In this document: one piece after another, positions 1-12,504 of the stretch
How positions within the stretch are numbered: position 1 is the stretch's first letter
Layout: each line of letters starts with the position of its first letter
Assembly (NCBI GenBank): GCA_018350325.1
Contig: JAEVLN010000007.1
Location: forward strand, 3,639,804-3,703,803
Direction: 5' to 3'
DNA length: 64,000 bases
From: Globodera rostochiensis
Lineage: Eukaryota; Nematoda; Chromadorea; Rhabditida; Heteroderidae
Made by a program: the position numbers and the translations under genes
The notes under the pieces: model-generated
Database searches by the model: none
The model's input: the letters and a program-made list of their open reading frames with translations, nothing else
Told to the model about the DNA's origin: nothing

Positions 1-882
1 GGTCTCTGATCAGCTGACAGACTACAAGTCGAGCATTCAGCTTGCTTGCCATTTTGTCTTAAACTCTAATAGTTGCAGGCAGCTGTAAAACGGTTCAATT
101 ATTTAAAAATTAATCGATATCTGAGGTTTCATTAATTATTGAAGAATTGAAATTTTTTTGACAAAAGTTGGTGACAGCCGATATAATAAGAAATTTAATT
201 TATGCTTTTCTTTGTTATTTTCGCACTGCGACCAACTCAGTTTCTGCGAACACGGACGTTTGTGTGCCGCCGTTTGAGTGCCCGTTTGAGTACCGCCGTT
301 TGAGTGCCAGTTATAAATGCGACACTTAAGTGCCATTGAAAAAAGAAGCACCAAATTTTAAAGCTAAAGTTATAAATAGGCAAAATTCCTAGATTCAGAT
401 AGGCAAAATGGTATCCTCCCCCCTTAACTTTGAAATTGTAACTTTTAACTTGAAAAGCACGATTGGTATGCAAACTTTTAGTTTTTTAAAAATTAAGTGA
501 AAATCTTCAAAGTTAAACGTTAATAGAATTTTAAAATATTTTTTTCATTTGGTATTCATAATTTTTATAAAATGATGATTATTATCGGAAACATATTTAC
601 GACATATCAGGAATATTATTGATTACGACTGGGATAAATAATTATTATAGAATATGATTTATCCGAATAAATGCCCATTTCAATTATGGGCTGTCATTTA
701 TTACTTTCAATAATTTTTTATAAAAGCTAAAGTTTATTAATATTGTAAAAATTTCAAAATTTTGAGAGAATTCATTCACACAAAATTTAACAAATTTTTC
801 CAAATCAAATTTCCGTTTAAATTATAAAATTATTGGAATTTCTTATAAATCATAATTTTTCAGAGATTTTCTGCCTAAATAA
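1..882. other. AT-rich stretch without a recognised gene
   Basis: Only short open frames are present on either strand, with no splice-linked coding exons that I can support. It holds AT-rich DNA and a short GTTTGAGTGCC-type repeat near 255-310. The 3' part is the upstream region of the gene that starts at 883. I see no clear TATA box. The CAG at 861-863, about 20 bases before the start codon, could be a trans-splice acceptor. Confidence 0.5.
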
Positions 883-1960
883 ATGGAAGAATTTTGGATT
901 TTAATTTTGGTGGCATTCTTCGCAACAAAATCACTGGACAAAGCCGAATCCGTAAAATTGGAACTCAAAACATTTGATGAAATATTCGGAGAAGGCTGGT
1001 GGGACAAAGGTGAAGCCGAAGATTTGAAAACGCCGGCGCCAACAAACTTTGGACAAAATGTCCATCACCAAATCGACCGTATGAACACCCAATTTGGACA
1101 AATTGAACCCAATTCAACTGATCAGAATACTACTCTCACAGAGTCTGATCACTCTGGACAAATTGAACCCAATTCAACTGATCAGAATCCTCTTCTCACA
1201 GAGTCTGATCACTCTGGACAAATTGAACCCAATTCAACTGATCAGAATCCTCTTCTCACAGAGTCTGATCACTCGGATAATGCCAAAGCTGAAGATGAGC
1301 AAAAACGTAAAATTATCGACAAATTCCACGCAATTAAAGAAGAATTAAAGCAAAAAGGAAAATTTCCGTGGAAAGAAAGAATTCGAATTGAGAAAGAAAT
1401 TGCTAAACAATTGGGAGTCAATTACTCAAAAATATACAAATGGAAAAAAGAATTTGGCCTAAGCCGAAAAATGCATAACTTCGGGAAAGAAAAAGAAGAG
1501 CGGAAAAATTTGGTAGAAAAATTTGATCAGAGAAAAGCCGAGTTAACGCGGGCCGGATTCAAAAACTCTTATAAGCAAGAAATTGATAAAACTGTCGCGA
1601 AAGAGTTAGGGCTCAGTTTTGCAACATTTTATAATTGGAAACGTAAACTTGGCCAAACCGGTGAGTATTTTGAGCCCAATTTTATTTAATTAAAATTCTT
1701 TTATAGCATCAAATAAATATCCCCACAGCGAACAAAAGGAATTATTGAAACGTTATTATCAAATTAAGGACCAAAGTCCTAAAATTAGTGACGAGGTCAT
1801 TGCCAAAATGTTGAAAATTGGAAGTAAAACTTTGTATAAATGGAAAAAGAAATTCGAACGACAGCAATTGGATGAAAATTCTGTCGATGGGCATTCTGTG
1901 GAAGTGAATGCCGCGGCAAATGTTCAGGAAATTGGGAACTCAAATTCGGAGAGTATTTGA
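883..1960 (+). CDS. Secreted-looking protein with three tandem repeats and three helix-turn-helix-like modules
   Basis: Two exons, 883-1660 and 1707-1960, with a 46-base GT-AG intron, give 343 residues. The ATG is followed by a hydrophobic segment (about residues 4-16) that looks like a signal peptide. Residues about 71-130 are three near-identical 20-residue repeats starting GQIEPNSTDQN. Three basic modules follow (about 141-194, 206-257 and 268-312). Each ends in a motif such as IYKWKKEFG, FYNWKRKLG or LYKWKKKF, resembling the recognition end of transposase-type helix-turn-helix domains. The third module is made by the splice. Signal peptide plus repeats plus DNA-binding-like modules would fit a nematode effector acting in a host nucleus, but that role is inference. 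I do not recognise a named family. A degenerate copy of module 1-2 sequence lies at 43032-43154. Confidence 0.72.
1094..1273 (+). repeat. 60-bp coding tandem repeat, three copies
   Basis: Three head-to-tail 60-bp units inside the first exon of the gene at 883. Units two and three are identical and the first differs at a few bases, which suggests recent expansion. The length is a multiple of three, so copy-number change keeps the frame. Confidence 0.95.
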
Positions 1961-2263
1961 ATGAAGAGTCAATGATTTGGAAAACGATTTGGCATTTATT
2001 CTAGAACAGGGGTGCAAACTGTTCTTATTTATAAGATTTGTCCTTATTTGAGGCATCCGTCCTATTTTGTCCTTATAGCAAACATTGATAAAATCTTCCA
2101 AAAATTTTCTCGAACAAATTGGCAAAAAAAAAATTTTTTAGTCAAAACAAAAACCGATTTTTTCATTTGGGATGTAAGCACTTTATAAAGAAAAATTTTT
2201 TTGGTTGACTAGTCTTGGATAAATAAGAGCTTTCAATGATGCTAAAATGGTAAAAAGACGATT

Positions 2264-2392
2264 CGTTCCCACCCCCGATTCGTTCCCACCCCCGATTTGT
2301 TCCCACCCCCGATTCGTTCCCACCCCCGATTCGTTCCCACCCCCGATTTGTTCCCACCCCCGATTCGTTCCCTTCGTTCCCCACCCCCGATT
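2264..2392. repeat. Short tandem repeat, about 17 bp
   Basis: Repeats of CGTTCCCACCCCCGATT, seven or eight copies with a shortened unit near the end. Open frames across it on both strands are by-products of the repeat. Confidence 0.9.
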
Positions 2393-2399
2393 CTTTTTC

Positions 2400-5300
2400 C
2401 GGTCCAAGTTGGGTGTTATGCTTAAATTCGCATTGGGCGTTGGCGTTATGCTTTTACGGCATTTTCATAGAATTTTGGTCGGCATTATTGGTCCAAATAG
2501 TGGGCGGTTAGAGAAGGGGTCGTACTTTTCACTGTCGGGATTTTGACTGAGTGAGAATTTTTGAAAATTAATGGATCTTGTCAAGAAAAAAACTTTGCAA
2601 ATTTGTGAAAAACCGAATAATGCATGCGAAATTTCTGTTGTTTTGCCTGCGGTTTAAAAGGGATGGTGGGCTCGGCGTTGCCGATAGGCGCCGCCGAGAA
2701 AAATTTTGGATTTTTGACTTAATTGTTAAGAGATTTGCAACCAACATTTTAAAATACGGTATGTTTTTTAAAGCTTTTTAGCAATGGCAAAGGTCCGGCG
2801 GCGCGATGGGCGCCGCCGGGTATTTTTTTAAAAAGATTTTAACTTACTGTATTGTGACCATTAATTATTCTATCTGGCATTTTTGTGAATGATTTTTTTT
2901 TAAATTCCCTTTACTGTCGAAATCAACGACTCTCGAAAGCAATTACTGACGAGTTCACATGCAGACAGTCTAAGAACGACGAGACAGTTCACTGTCGAAA
3001 TCACTCTCTGTCGAGAACACATAACACCATTTAAGGGAGCCGGAATTCCGATTTCCGGTGAAAGGTGTTTTAATTATTATTTTTTTGTAATATTAAACAA
3101 TCGCGCAGCGGTATCCCGCAAATGCTATTTCGAATTCAGTTGCGGGGTTGAACCCTAAACAAAAGTCGATATGCACCAAAACTAATATTTAAAGTGATCA
3201 ATCAATACAGTAGTATAATCGACATTTTCATATGCATTTTTCTCGGTGTATTATTGATTTGCTGATAAAATTTCACCGGTTTTATCTTCATGAGTATTGA
3301 TTTTTTCCTCCGGACTTTTATTGATTTTTCTTTCGGAATTTTATTAGACATTTTGAAGGCTTCTTCAATTATTTGTCGAGCATGTGTATGACATTTATTC
3401 AAAGCAATTTGGTTTAAATATTCGTTTATGACAAATTGCTTCAAATCCACCGCCAATATTTGATCACGAAAATGTTTTAGGCACAAATGCCGTGGAACTA
3501 CGGGCCGCCAAAAATGCCAGTTATTTACAGTTCATGCAAAATAGGCTTTTATGGGTTCGTGTAATATTTGGTTAATTTTTGTTGATCAATATTGTCATCA
3601 AGCTACAGCATTTACGTGCAAATTCTTCAATGTCTTTAAAGCGTTGGCGAAGTGTATTCGACCAATTTCGAACCTCAAAGTCAATAAAAATTTTCAAAAA
3701 ATCAATTTTGTTCGGCTTCTACGGCCCCGTTAACCCTATAAAGTACCAATTTGTCAACTTTTAGAACTCAGTGATGAAACGAACAGTGACCAACTAATCG
3801 GCCACCTACAGTATTTTTAAGATTTTGGTTGCTAATCTCGTCAATTTTCTCGAGGGTGCCTATTGGCACCGCCGAATCCTCTCCCCCCCCCCCCCACTCA
3901 GAATTTAAGCAGAAATCACAAAATTGCTTTTTGAATGCCACGCGATGCACAAATTGATTGATGCTTGGAAAGACAAATTTTTTGCAAAAAATAATCGATA
4001 AAACAAACGGATAGAGCCCAAACATCGGAGAAGAGCCGGGGAAAGAATGAATGGATGGAATGAGAATTGAATGAACGGGGGGGGGGGGAGGGGGTGCGAT
4101 GGCCAAGCGAGCTCCGTCTGAGGCCAACTCTGTCTGAACCAACTCCATCTCGCCATAAATTTTTTTGTTTTCAGTCATACAGGGGCTTTTAAGCTTAGAC
4201 CTAAGCTAGCCTGAATAGATAATTGGGACCAATTTGATCGAAGAATGAAACATTGTTAAAGATTGGAAATATTTATAGAAAATCTATTTCAATTATATAA
4301 TTGTTTTTAATTATTTCTTTTTAATTTGTTGCACTTTTGACAACGCTTTGGGATGACACTTTTTTTTCTCCATGCCTGATCAAATTTAAATCATTTGTTG
4401 TGAAGGCCATTAAGTAAGAGGTGAAAGAATTGGGGGGGGGGGGATCATTGTGTGTGTGGGGGGGGGGGAGGGGGGTGGGGGGAATGACCACGAACCCCCC
4501 CCCCCCCCCCCCGGCGTTGTTTGTTGCATTCAATTATCCGTGCTAAATTTGTGTGAACCGGTGGGCATTACACTCTTTGCACACAAAGTGATCGGAGCTC
4601 GCTCGCCTTGCTGCGCGCCGTTCTTGCGATTTGGAGAGGCCAAATGGGATGGAAAAAGAAAGAAAATTTGTGGGGGGGGGGCGATGAGCAAATCGCGCGG
4701 AGAGTTTGGACGGGGTGTAATGTGCAAGGCTGTGCCACATCATTTGCCGGGTGGCCTTTCCGTATAAAAGGTGAGCCGTTACCTCACAAATTTGCACTTT
4801 TCAACCAAACCGTACCCCCCCCCCCTCCCCTCCCTTTCGCATTCATGCCGTCCATCTATCAGGGCTGGGTCGAAACTTTTCGATAGTTTCTAGGATTTTC
4901 TACAAATTTTTTTTTCGAAAACCGAAAGAAAAAATTTCAATTTCGAATAATATTTTTCTTTCAACCCATCCGTCGACCCATCCATCCTCTGTAGGCTTTT
5001 GCCATTCTTTTGGAATCGACAATAAATCTTTTTCAATTTTTGAAGTCTAAAATTGGCATTATCAAACTGGCATCAAAAGCTTTCGACATACCTAAACCCT
5101 GTTTTATTCGCTTCTTACCCTCAATTTTTTTAACTTTTTCATTGGAAATTTTTAATTATTTCAAACAAAATCAAATAATTTGAAAATAGGTTTAATTACC
5201 TAACTTGAGATGATTTTTAAAAATCAATTCTAAATGAAAATAGAATGTTTCCTTGATAAATTTTTTTTCGTTCTTGTTTTATAAAAACTTACCGATTTTT

Positions 5301-5463
5301 AAATCGGCTAAAAAATTATTAATTTAATTTTACCATTAATTTGTTGAAAATAAACCGTTTACCCTGCCTCGAGTTGGTGTTAAAATACTTAAGTAAACTT
5401 AAACCCTGGCTGGCGTCTTTTGTCAAAATGCTTATTAAATTTTTTTTCTCAGAATTTGCTAAC
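2400..5463. other. Repeat-rich stretch without a supported gene
   Basis: Contains a GGCGGTGCC-type hairpin repeat (2673-2696 and again near 2795-2818 and 3854-3875). Several long G or C runs occur at 3883-3894, 4078-4088, 4431-4512 and 4817-4826. A minus-strand open frame at 3202-3486 (basic, no recognised domain) may be a gene fragment but has no splice partner that I can find. A TATAAAA sequence at 4764-4770 lies too far from any gene to assign. Confidence 0.4.
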
Positions 5464-6312
5464 ATGTCCAAATTTCTGCTCTTCGTCTTCGTTTGTCAGT
5501 TGACTTTCTGCAGCTGTGCCCATTTTGGATGGTGGCACGAGAAGCCGTCTCGCCGGGCACAAATCGAAAAAGGTAAAAATTTAAATTTAAAATTTAAAAA
5601 GCCGAAATAACATTTTTTGTTTTCAGTTATTGACAATTGCTGCCCTCGCGATGAGACAAATACGGCACATTTCTGTTGTGCAGCGTATTTGTTCGACACG
5701 AACCCGGACAAACATTGGAAGCAATGCCAAGAAGAAGGCATTGCAATGGCACGTTTTTGAATGATTTTTTAAAAGCAAATTTAATTAAATTTTCATTTTT
5801 GAAATTTTTTAGGCAACAATTCTACGCACTGTTCAATGTGCACAACGCGAGTTTGTTGTTGAAGGACATGCAGCATCAACGGACATTTGTCGTAAGAGTG
5901 CATTTTTAAAAACATAAAAATTTGTTGAAATTTATTTTTCATGATTGTTTAAGGCTTATTCTGCTGTGACTGGTTGAAGAACGTGCAGGGCGCCACCAAA
6001 GAGACGGACTGCTCCACAAACTGCACGCGCGCAGCCTTCACCATCGGCATGTCAGCAAAACGGCAGGTGCAACAGCTTAAACGGATGGGCTGCGAGAGGG
6101 AAGCGCCACTCAAATTCAATGTAAAAAATGTTTTTTTTTGTGTATTTAATTTGTTTTTTAATTTACTTTTAAATCCTTTTTAGGCTTTTGAGGACTGCTT
6201 GCTGAAGAAGTCGGCACTTGAAGAGGACACTGACGACGACGACGACGACGACAGTAAGGCTGCCGACAGCCTGCTCCGCGAAGTCTGCAGAGGTGAAAAT
6301 GGCGAAAAATGA
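5464..6312 (+). CDS. Small secreted cysteine-rich protein
   Basis: Five exons fit in phase: 5464-5572, 5627-5748, 5813-5891, 5954-6120 and 6184-6312, giving 201 residues. Residues 1-19 form a typical signal peptide (hydrophobic core FLLFVFV). The mature part has about 14 cysteines, including CC pairs near residues 41, 55 and 107, then an acidic run of seven Asp near the C-terminus. Intron 2 must use a GC donor (GCACGT at 5749) to keep the frame; with the nearby GT the next exon hits a stop. The CC...C...C spacing weakly recalls nematode DB-type modules, but I would not name a family. The product should be secreted; its function is unknown. Confidence 0.7.
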
Positions 6313-7176
6313 CAAAAAACAAATCTCACATTTTTAAATCAAATTTGTGTTTTCATTTAATTGTGTTTGAATGCTTCATGTTTAATAAATATGTAAAATT
6401 TTGAGTTTTATGCAAGAATTTAAATGTAATTTTGAGTTAATTTTTTTTTGACAAAAAAGTGTTTAGGCGCGCACGATATGCTAATTGTTGTTAATTTTTA
6501 TCTTTTATTTTTAAAAACAAAAAAAACATTGTAAATTCTATAAATCGAAAGATTTTGACCGAGCTTTGGCCCCTGATCTCAAAATTAAAACATCTTTTGC
6601 TTTCATATCTGATTTTTTCGTTGACAATAAACAAATTCTTGAAGACAATAATTTACATTATTTTTTCGTTTCCGGTCAGCATTGGACTTTTTTCATGCCG
6701 ATCAGTGAGGATGGCCATAATCTTACTGATCACCGATTCCAACCAATAATCAAATCATTCACTAAGTGATCAGAACCTTTCTTTGAACAAAGCATACCTA
6801 AGTCCATTATATCGGAGAAAAATTCACTCATTTCATCAGATTTTAAATTTAGAATATTTTCGTTTTTTTTAAATTCTTTCCATTTCTGATTGCTTAATCG
6901 TCTCCACACAGATTGGGTGGATTCATTTTTTTGCTTCCGATCAACACACTGAAAAAATCCGTGCTCATTTTGTTGGTCGATTGACGCAAAATGTAGACAA
7001 ATGACACAGTCACCGTTTTCAGGCAGTCAATTTGTGTGCGGACTGATCAGCAAGCGATGGGCTCGTCGTCCGTGCTTATTAATTCGTTTCCGATCAGTCC
7101 TGGAAAACATAAATTCATTAGCCAGAAAGCGTTTCGAATTTAATCCTGATCATTTTTAGAAATACTTACTGATCAC
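6313..7176. other. AT-rich intergenic stretch
   Basis: Short open frames near 6555-6769 have no signal peptide, domain or splice context. The stretch is rich in TGATCA and CTGATCAC words. I see nothing else in it. Confidence 0.4.
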
Positions 7177-7557
7177 TAGGGCTGGGATTTTAGTCACTAA
7201 AAACAGTCAGTCAAATAATTACTTAAAAAGGCCAAAATAGTCACTAACACTAAAAAGTACCAGATTTAGGGGTGTAAACTGGCCAAAAATTTTATTTTTG
7301 CTATATTTATTAATCTTCATTTTTGTGACAACAATTTCAAATTAAAAGGAATTCAGGCAAAATTTTTTTTAAAATATGGTTTTTATTACCCCAAAATAGG
7401 CACTTAAGTTCCATTTTAGTAATTTTTGTCACCAAAAAATAAAAAATATTAACTAAAACTCGCAAAAAAAACGATCGCTATACTTTAAAAACTCGATTTT
7501 CGTGCTTGGCGCGTTCAGGAAAAAATAGTAAAAAAAGGAATAAAAATCCCAGCCCTA
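7177..7557. mobile_element. hAT-type miniature element (TAGGGCTGGG ends)
   Basis: The ends are inverted (TAGGGCTGGGA and TCCCAGCCCTA) and are flanked by the exact 8-bp duplication CTGATCAC at 7169-7176 and 7558-7565. Length is 381 bp with no coding capacity. It contains GTCACTAAAA-like words. An 8-bp duplication is the hallmark of the hAT superfamily. Confidence 0.88.
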
Positions 7558-7935
7558 CTGATCACCAATTTATTCTAATCAATAATCAGCGTTTACAAAG
7601 TGATCTGAACTTTTCATTGAACAAAGGTTCAGTTAATCATCACATTGAAATTCAGATATTCCATCAGATTTTAGAACATTGGCAAATTTTGCGGGACCGG
7701 GATTTTAGGGAAAAACCGGGATCGGGATTGAGAAAATTGAAAACCCGGAATTTTATAAAGGGAAAAATGAATCAAGTTCCGGTCAAAAAAACCCGGGACT
7801 AATGGTCAAAAACAAAGAGTTGTCAATTTAGAAAAAACCCGGAGGAAAAAATTCAGTCCCAAAATTGGACACTTCAGTACCAGTCCCGGACCAAAACTCT
7901 AATTCTGACAAACTGACAATTCATCCCTACTTCAA

Positions 7936-10492
7936 ATGGTCGCCAAATGTTCTGCCTTCATCGTGCAACTGTTGTGCAGCATGGCTGTGCATTATTGTTT
8001 GGTTGCTGGGGACCAACGGTATCAAATTAAAGACCGTACAACCAAAAAACTTTTTGTCAATTTTTTTTGGATTTTGCTCCAATTTGACCTAAAATTCAAA
8101 ACTTGTCCAATTTTTTATACAAAAAATTTTTGGTTTTGGGTTCGGACACGAATCTGACCTTTATTTTTTTGAATGCCGAATTTTGAAACCGAATGTGAAG
8201 AAATTAAAGTTTTTTTCTATTGGACAATCTCAACAAATTAAGCATCAATCAAAACCTCTTGATGAGACAAATCGATTTAAGAGTGGGGGAAATTAATAGA
8301 AACTATTTAAGTACGGTCGATCTTTCACCATTTTTAAATCGATTTGTTTCATTAAGAGCGATTTGATTAATTAATGCCAAATTTGTTGAGATTAGTCCAA
8401 TAGAAAAAAACTTTAAATTTGTTCAGATTTGGGTTCAAAATTTGGCAAATCGACAAAATAAATGCCAGTTTTTTCTCAACCCAAAATTCAAGGCTTTATG
8501 TTGAAGCAAAGAAAAATGCCCGCGATTTTTCTGTAAAATTCTTTATTTTAATCAAGTGCATGCTACGAGACTTTACGCTATCAGGGCGGCAACAAAAATG
8601 TACCGGCCGAGATGAAAATTCCGTTGAAGAAATGGAGATGGTCCATTTTAGAGGAGAATAATTATATTGTATTGTGCGTAGAAGATGTTGGTTGCCAAAG
8701 TTTGTTCTGCGAGGATAGTAAGGAAAAATTATTATTATAACATGCCCGGGGGGGCCTATGGGTTCTTCGGAAGCGGCATGTCGTGGACCGTTGTCGGGGA
8801 TAAGCTGCTCAGGGGATCGAAATTTCGGAGTTCAGGGCTAAGCCGAGCGGGAGTGGCATGCCCAGGGGTAAGTCGGGCGGGAGTGGTATGCCCAGGGGTA
8901 AGCCGGGCGGGAGTGGCATGCCCAGGGATAAACCGGGCGGGAGTGGCATTCCCAGAGATAAGCCGGGCGGGAGTGGCATGCCCAGGGATAAACCGGGCGG
9001 GAGTGGCATTCCCAGAGATAAGCCGGGCGGGAGTGGCATGCCCAGGGATAAACCGGGCGGGAGTGGCATTCCCAGAGATAAGCCGAGCGGGAGTGGCATG
9101 CCCAGGGGTAAGTCGGGCGGGAGTGGTATGCCCAGGGGTAAGCCGGGCGGGAGTGGCATGCCCAGGGATAAACCGGGCGGGAGTGGCATTCCCAGAGATA
9201 AGCCGGGCGGGAGTGGCATGCCCAGGGGTAAGCCGGGCGGGAGTGGCATGCCCAGAGATAAGCCGGGCGGGAGTGGCATGCCCAGGGGTAAGCCGGGCGG
9301 GAGTGGCATGCCCAGAGATAAGCCGGGCGGGAGTGGCATGCCCAGGGATAAACCGGGCGGGAGTGGCATTCCCAGAGATAAGCCGGGCGGGAGTGGCATG
9401 CCCAGGGGTAAGCCGGGCGGGAGTGGCATGCCCAGAGATAAGCCGGGCGGGAGTGGCATGCCCAGGGGTAAGCCGGGCGGGAGTGGCATGCCCAGAGATA
9501 AGCCGGGCGGGAGTGGCATGCCCAGGGATAAACCGGGCGGGAGTGGCATTCCCAGAGATAAGCCGGGCGGGAGTGGCATGCCCAGGGGTAAGCCGGGCGG
9601 GAGTGGCATGCCCAGAGATAAGCCGGGCGGGAGTGGCATGCCCAGGGATAAACCGGGCGGGAGTGGCATTCCCAGAGATAAGCCGGGCGGGAGTGGCATG
9701 CCCAGGGGTAAGCCGGGCGGGAGTGGCAATGCCCAGGGGTAAGCCGGGCGGGAGTGGCAATGCCCAGGGGTAAGCCGGGCGGGAGTGGCATGCTTCCCAG
9801 GGGTAAGCCGGGCGAGAGTGGCAATGCCCAGGGGTAAGCCGGGCGGGAGTGGCAATGCCCAGGGGTAAGCCGGGCGGGAGTGGCAATGCCCAGGGGTAAG
9901 CCGGGCGGGAGTGGCATGCTTCCCAGGGGTAAGCCGGGCGGGAGTGGCATGCCCAGAGATAAGCCGGGCGGGAGTGGCATGCCCAGGGGTAAGCCGGGCG
10001 GGAGTGGCATGCCCAGGGGTAAGCCGGGCGGGAGTGGCAATGCCCAGGTGTAAGCCGAGCGGGAGTGGCATGCTTCCCAGGGGTAAGCCGGACGAGAGTG
10101 GCAATGCCCAGGGGTAAGCCGGGCGGGAGTGGCATGCTTCCCAGGGGTAAGCCGGACGAGAGTGGCAATGCCCAGGGGTAAGCCGGGCGGGAGTGGCATG
10201 CTTCCCAGGGGTAAGCCGGGCGGGAGTGGCATGCCCAGGGGTAATATTCATTAATATAGAATATGGGGAAGAGGTGTTTCGCCTCAACGGATGTCAAACT
10301 CCTGGTGGCCATTGCTCTAATGAAGCGTTCGACAAATTCTGTCCAACAAAAACTTGGTGTTCAAAGTGCGAATTCAATAATTGCAACAACCGAATCGAAC
10401 TGACGCCAAGCAAAACGACCACAAACACAACCACCGAGAATCCAGTTAAGGCATCAACGCATGGCACCGATGTATATATTATTTTTGTTTAA
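7936..10492 (+). CDS. Secreted three-finger (Ly6-like) protein with minisatellite-filled intron
   Basis: Exons 7936-8018, 8557-8717 and from 10260 join in phase (2+1 and 1+2 bases). Exon 1 is a signal peptide. The mature protein starts at a CYE motif, has about ten cysteines spaced as in three-finger domains, and closes with CSKCEFNNCNN, close to the C...CN ending of Ly6/uPAR folds. A Thr-rich stalk follows. In the current frame it stops at 10492. A +1 frame from about 10493 continues the Thr/Ser-rich stalk (with a second copy of a TTENPV motif) and ends at 10742 in a hydrophobic tail like a GPI-anchor signal, so a frameshift or a very short intron near 10471-10492 is possible. Intron 2 (8718-10259) is almost entirely a 30-bp minisatellite. 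Its partner or target is unknown. Confidence 0.7.
8839..10241. repeat. 30-bp minisatellite inside an intron
   Basis: About 47 copies of a 30-bp unit with the core GGGCGGGAGTGGCATGCCCA and a few variants in higher-order order; later copies carry one extra base or an extra CTTCC block. Because the unit is a multiple of three and lacks stops, frames of 300-500 codons stay open on both strands. They have no start context or domain and should not be called proteins. The donor at 8718 and acceptor ending at 10259 place the array within an intron of the three-finger gene. Confidence 0.95.
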
Positions 10493-10747
10493 GTTGGTTA
10501 AAAATGCCAGTGCCGTAACGCCTTCCGACCTTCTGAACAAGCTTCTTTTTGGCAACGATTCAGTTAACGCATCAACCACCGAGAATCCCGTTAATGAAGC
10601 ATCAACAAATGGCACCGGTGTATTGTTGTTGACTAAGCCGTATAAAACATCCTCGGACGGTGCCGTCACGCTTTCCAACGGTTTGCTGCTGGTGCTTCTT
10701 TTTGGCGGTAAATTATGCCAGATTTTGATCACAATTTGTTGATGTAC

Positions 10748-11000
<253 letters not shown>

Positions 11001-11330
11001 CATACTAACAGAATTTTTGCAAAATCAAATTTTAGCTTTGTTCTTCAATTAGAAGTTGGAAAGAGTGCACACGGAAAGTGATGATGACGAATTAGAAGAG
11101 CCAAAAAGCGCTATTTTCAAAAATAAATCTATCCGACGAAAACGCGCCAATCGGCGGCACAATTCAGTGCCGTTGTTTCAAACATTGTAGCTAAACGGGG
11201 GTAACAAATATTTGGTGTCCATTCGAAAGCGCTTTGCTTAATTAGCGAAGTTTTGAGTTTCTGTGCTTAATCGATTAGGCGCTTTTAAAAAAGTTTTTTA
11301 ATTTGCCTAATCTAAAAGAAAACAGCCAAG

Positions 11331-11683
11331 CTGGGAGGCCAAAAATGGCTTATTTTTAAGGTTAATGCCATAATTTCGGAATTTGCCTTAATTTTGACAC
11401 ATTTCCAGTTTGCCATATTTTAAAACTTTGTGAAAATTGCGCATTTTTAAGGAAAAAAACGGAAATTTCTTCCCGAAAATAGTGCTTTCCTTGCTTTGTA
11501 CAATTTGAAGTTTTTAGTTGAAAATCTCTTAACAAATTGAGTAAAAAATTCAAAATTTTCTCGGCAAGCAAAATTCTCAAAAAATGTTTTTTTTTTTGAA
11601 AATTCCCAAGAAAACTGGCATATTTTTGACCCCTCCATGCCATAAAAATGACATATTTTCTCGCAGATGAGTTGGCCTCCCTG
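11331..11683. mobile_element. Non-autonomous relative of the hAT element at 57 kb
   Basis: The ends CTGGGAGGCCAA and (reverse complement) CAGGGAGGCCAA are inverted. Internal blocks near both ends (TTATTTTTAAGG with AATGCCATAATTT; GCCATAAAAATG) match the sub-terminal sequences of the hAT at 57258-58943. The flanking 8-mers (CAGCCAAG and CATTAAGC) do not match, so the insertion is old or rearranged. Confidence 0.65.
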
Positions 11684-11914
11684 CATTAAGCGCTAAGCTT
11701 TATTTAACTTATTTTTAACTTAAACTGATTGAGAGCTTTCAAATGGTGCCAAGAATTTGTTGATTCGTTAAAAAAAATGTATTATCAACGACACTGAAAC
11801 GTGCCGGATTCGTCAATTGATCGATGTTTGATTTGTATTCGCTGCTGATAATCAATTAATAAGCTTTTAAATAATACTTTTTGAGTTGAAAATTTTAAAA
11901 GTGCTATTAAATCA

Positions 11915-12205
11915 TTTTAGGGATAAGATTTTTAGTTAAGAAAATCTCGAAATAGTTAACTAAATAGTGGCGAAAAAGTGCCAAAATAGTGCTAAAAATC
12001 CGGGTTCATAAGCAAAAGTGATCTGGCAAGAAAAATTCAAATTTTATTGCATTTTTAAAAAAAAATGTTCAAAAATGCCGAAATAGTGGCGAAAATCGAA
12101 AATTCTTTTTTTCATCACTATTTTAGTGTCGAAAACCCCGAAATAGTTTTTTTAGTTACGAATAGTGACCTTAAAACGACAAAATTTCCGGTTAAAAAGA
12201 TGTTT
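11915..12205. repeat. Diverged TTAGTTAAG / AACTAAATAGTGGCG repeat
   Basis: Shares long stretches with the element at 51434-51960, including GTTAACTAAATAGTGGCG and GTTCATAAGC. Its ends are not clean. It is probably a decayed copy of that hAT-like miniature family. Confidence 0.55.
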
Positions 12206-12504
12206 TTTTAAAGCGCCAAAATCGATGCACTTTTTTGTGGTAAAATAAAAATAACTTTTCAATTATAAAACTATTTTGTTTATAAAAGCAATATGCCATA
12301 AATAAATTAAATGTTTCATTGGGAAAGTATGAAGAACTTTTTGAAAAATATATTTGTGCCCGATTTCAATACAGCACCCAGAACGGGCATTTTCGCTAGG
12401 CTTACAGCCCAGGGTTGGGACAAAATCGGAAAAATAAGAAGCAAAATGCACCTCCGCCGATGGCATTTCTGGGCTATTGCCCCGACTCATTCTCCCAACG
12501 TGGC

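Noticed and set aside
3768..4886. Overlapping open frames rich in Pro or Gly
   Set aside because: Created by G and C homopolymer runs; no splice sites or homologous exons.
8685..10312. Long open frames (294-518 codons) across the 30-bp repeat on both strands
   Set aside because: They come from a stop-free repeat whose length is a multiple of three; splice phases place the array in an intron.
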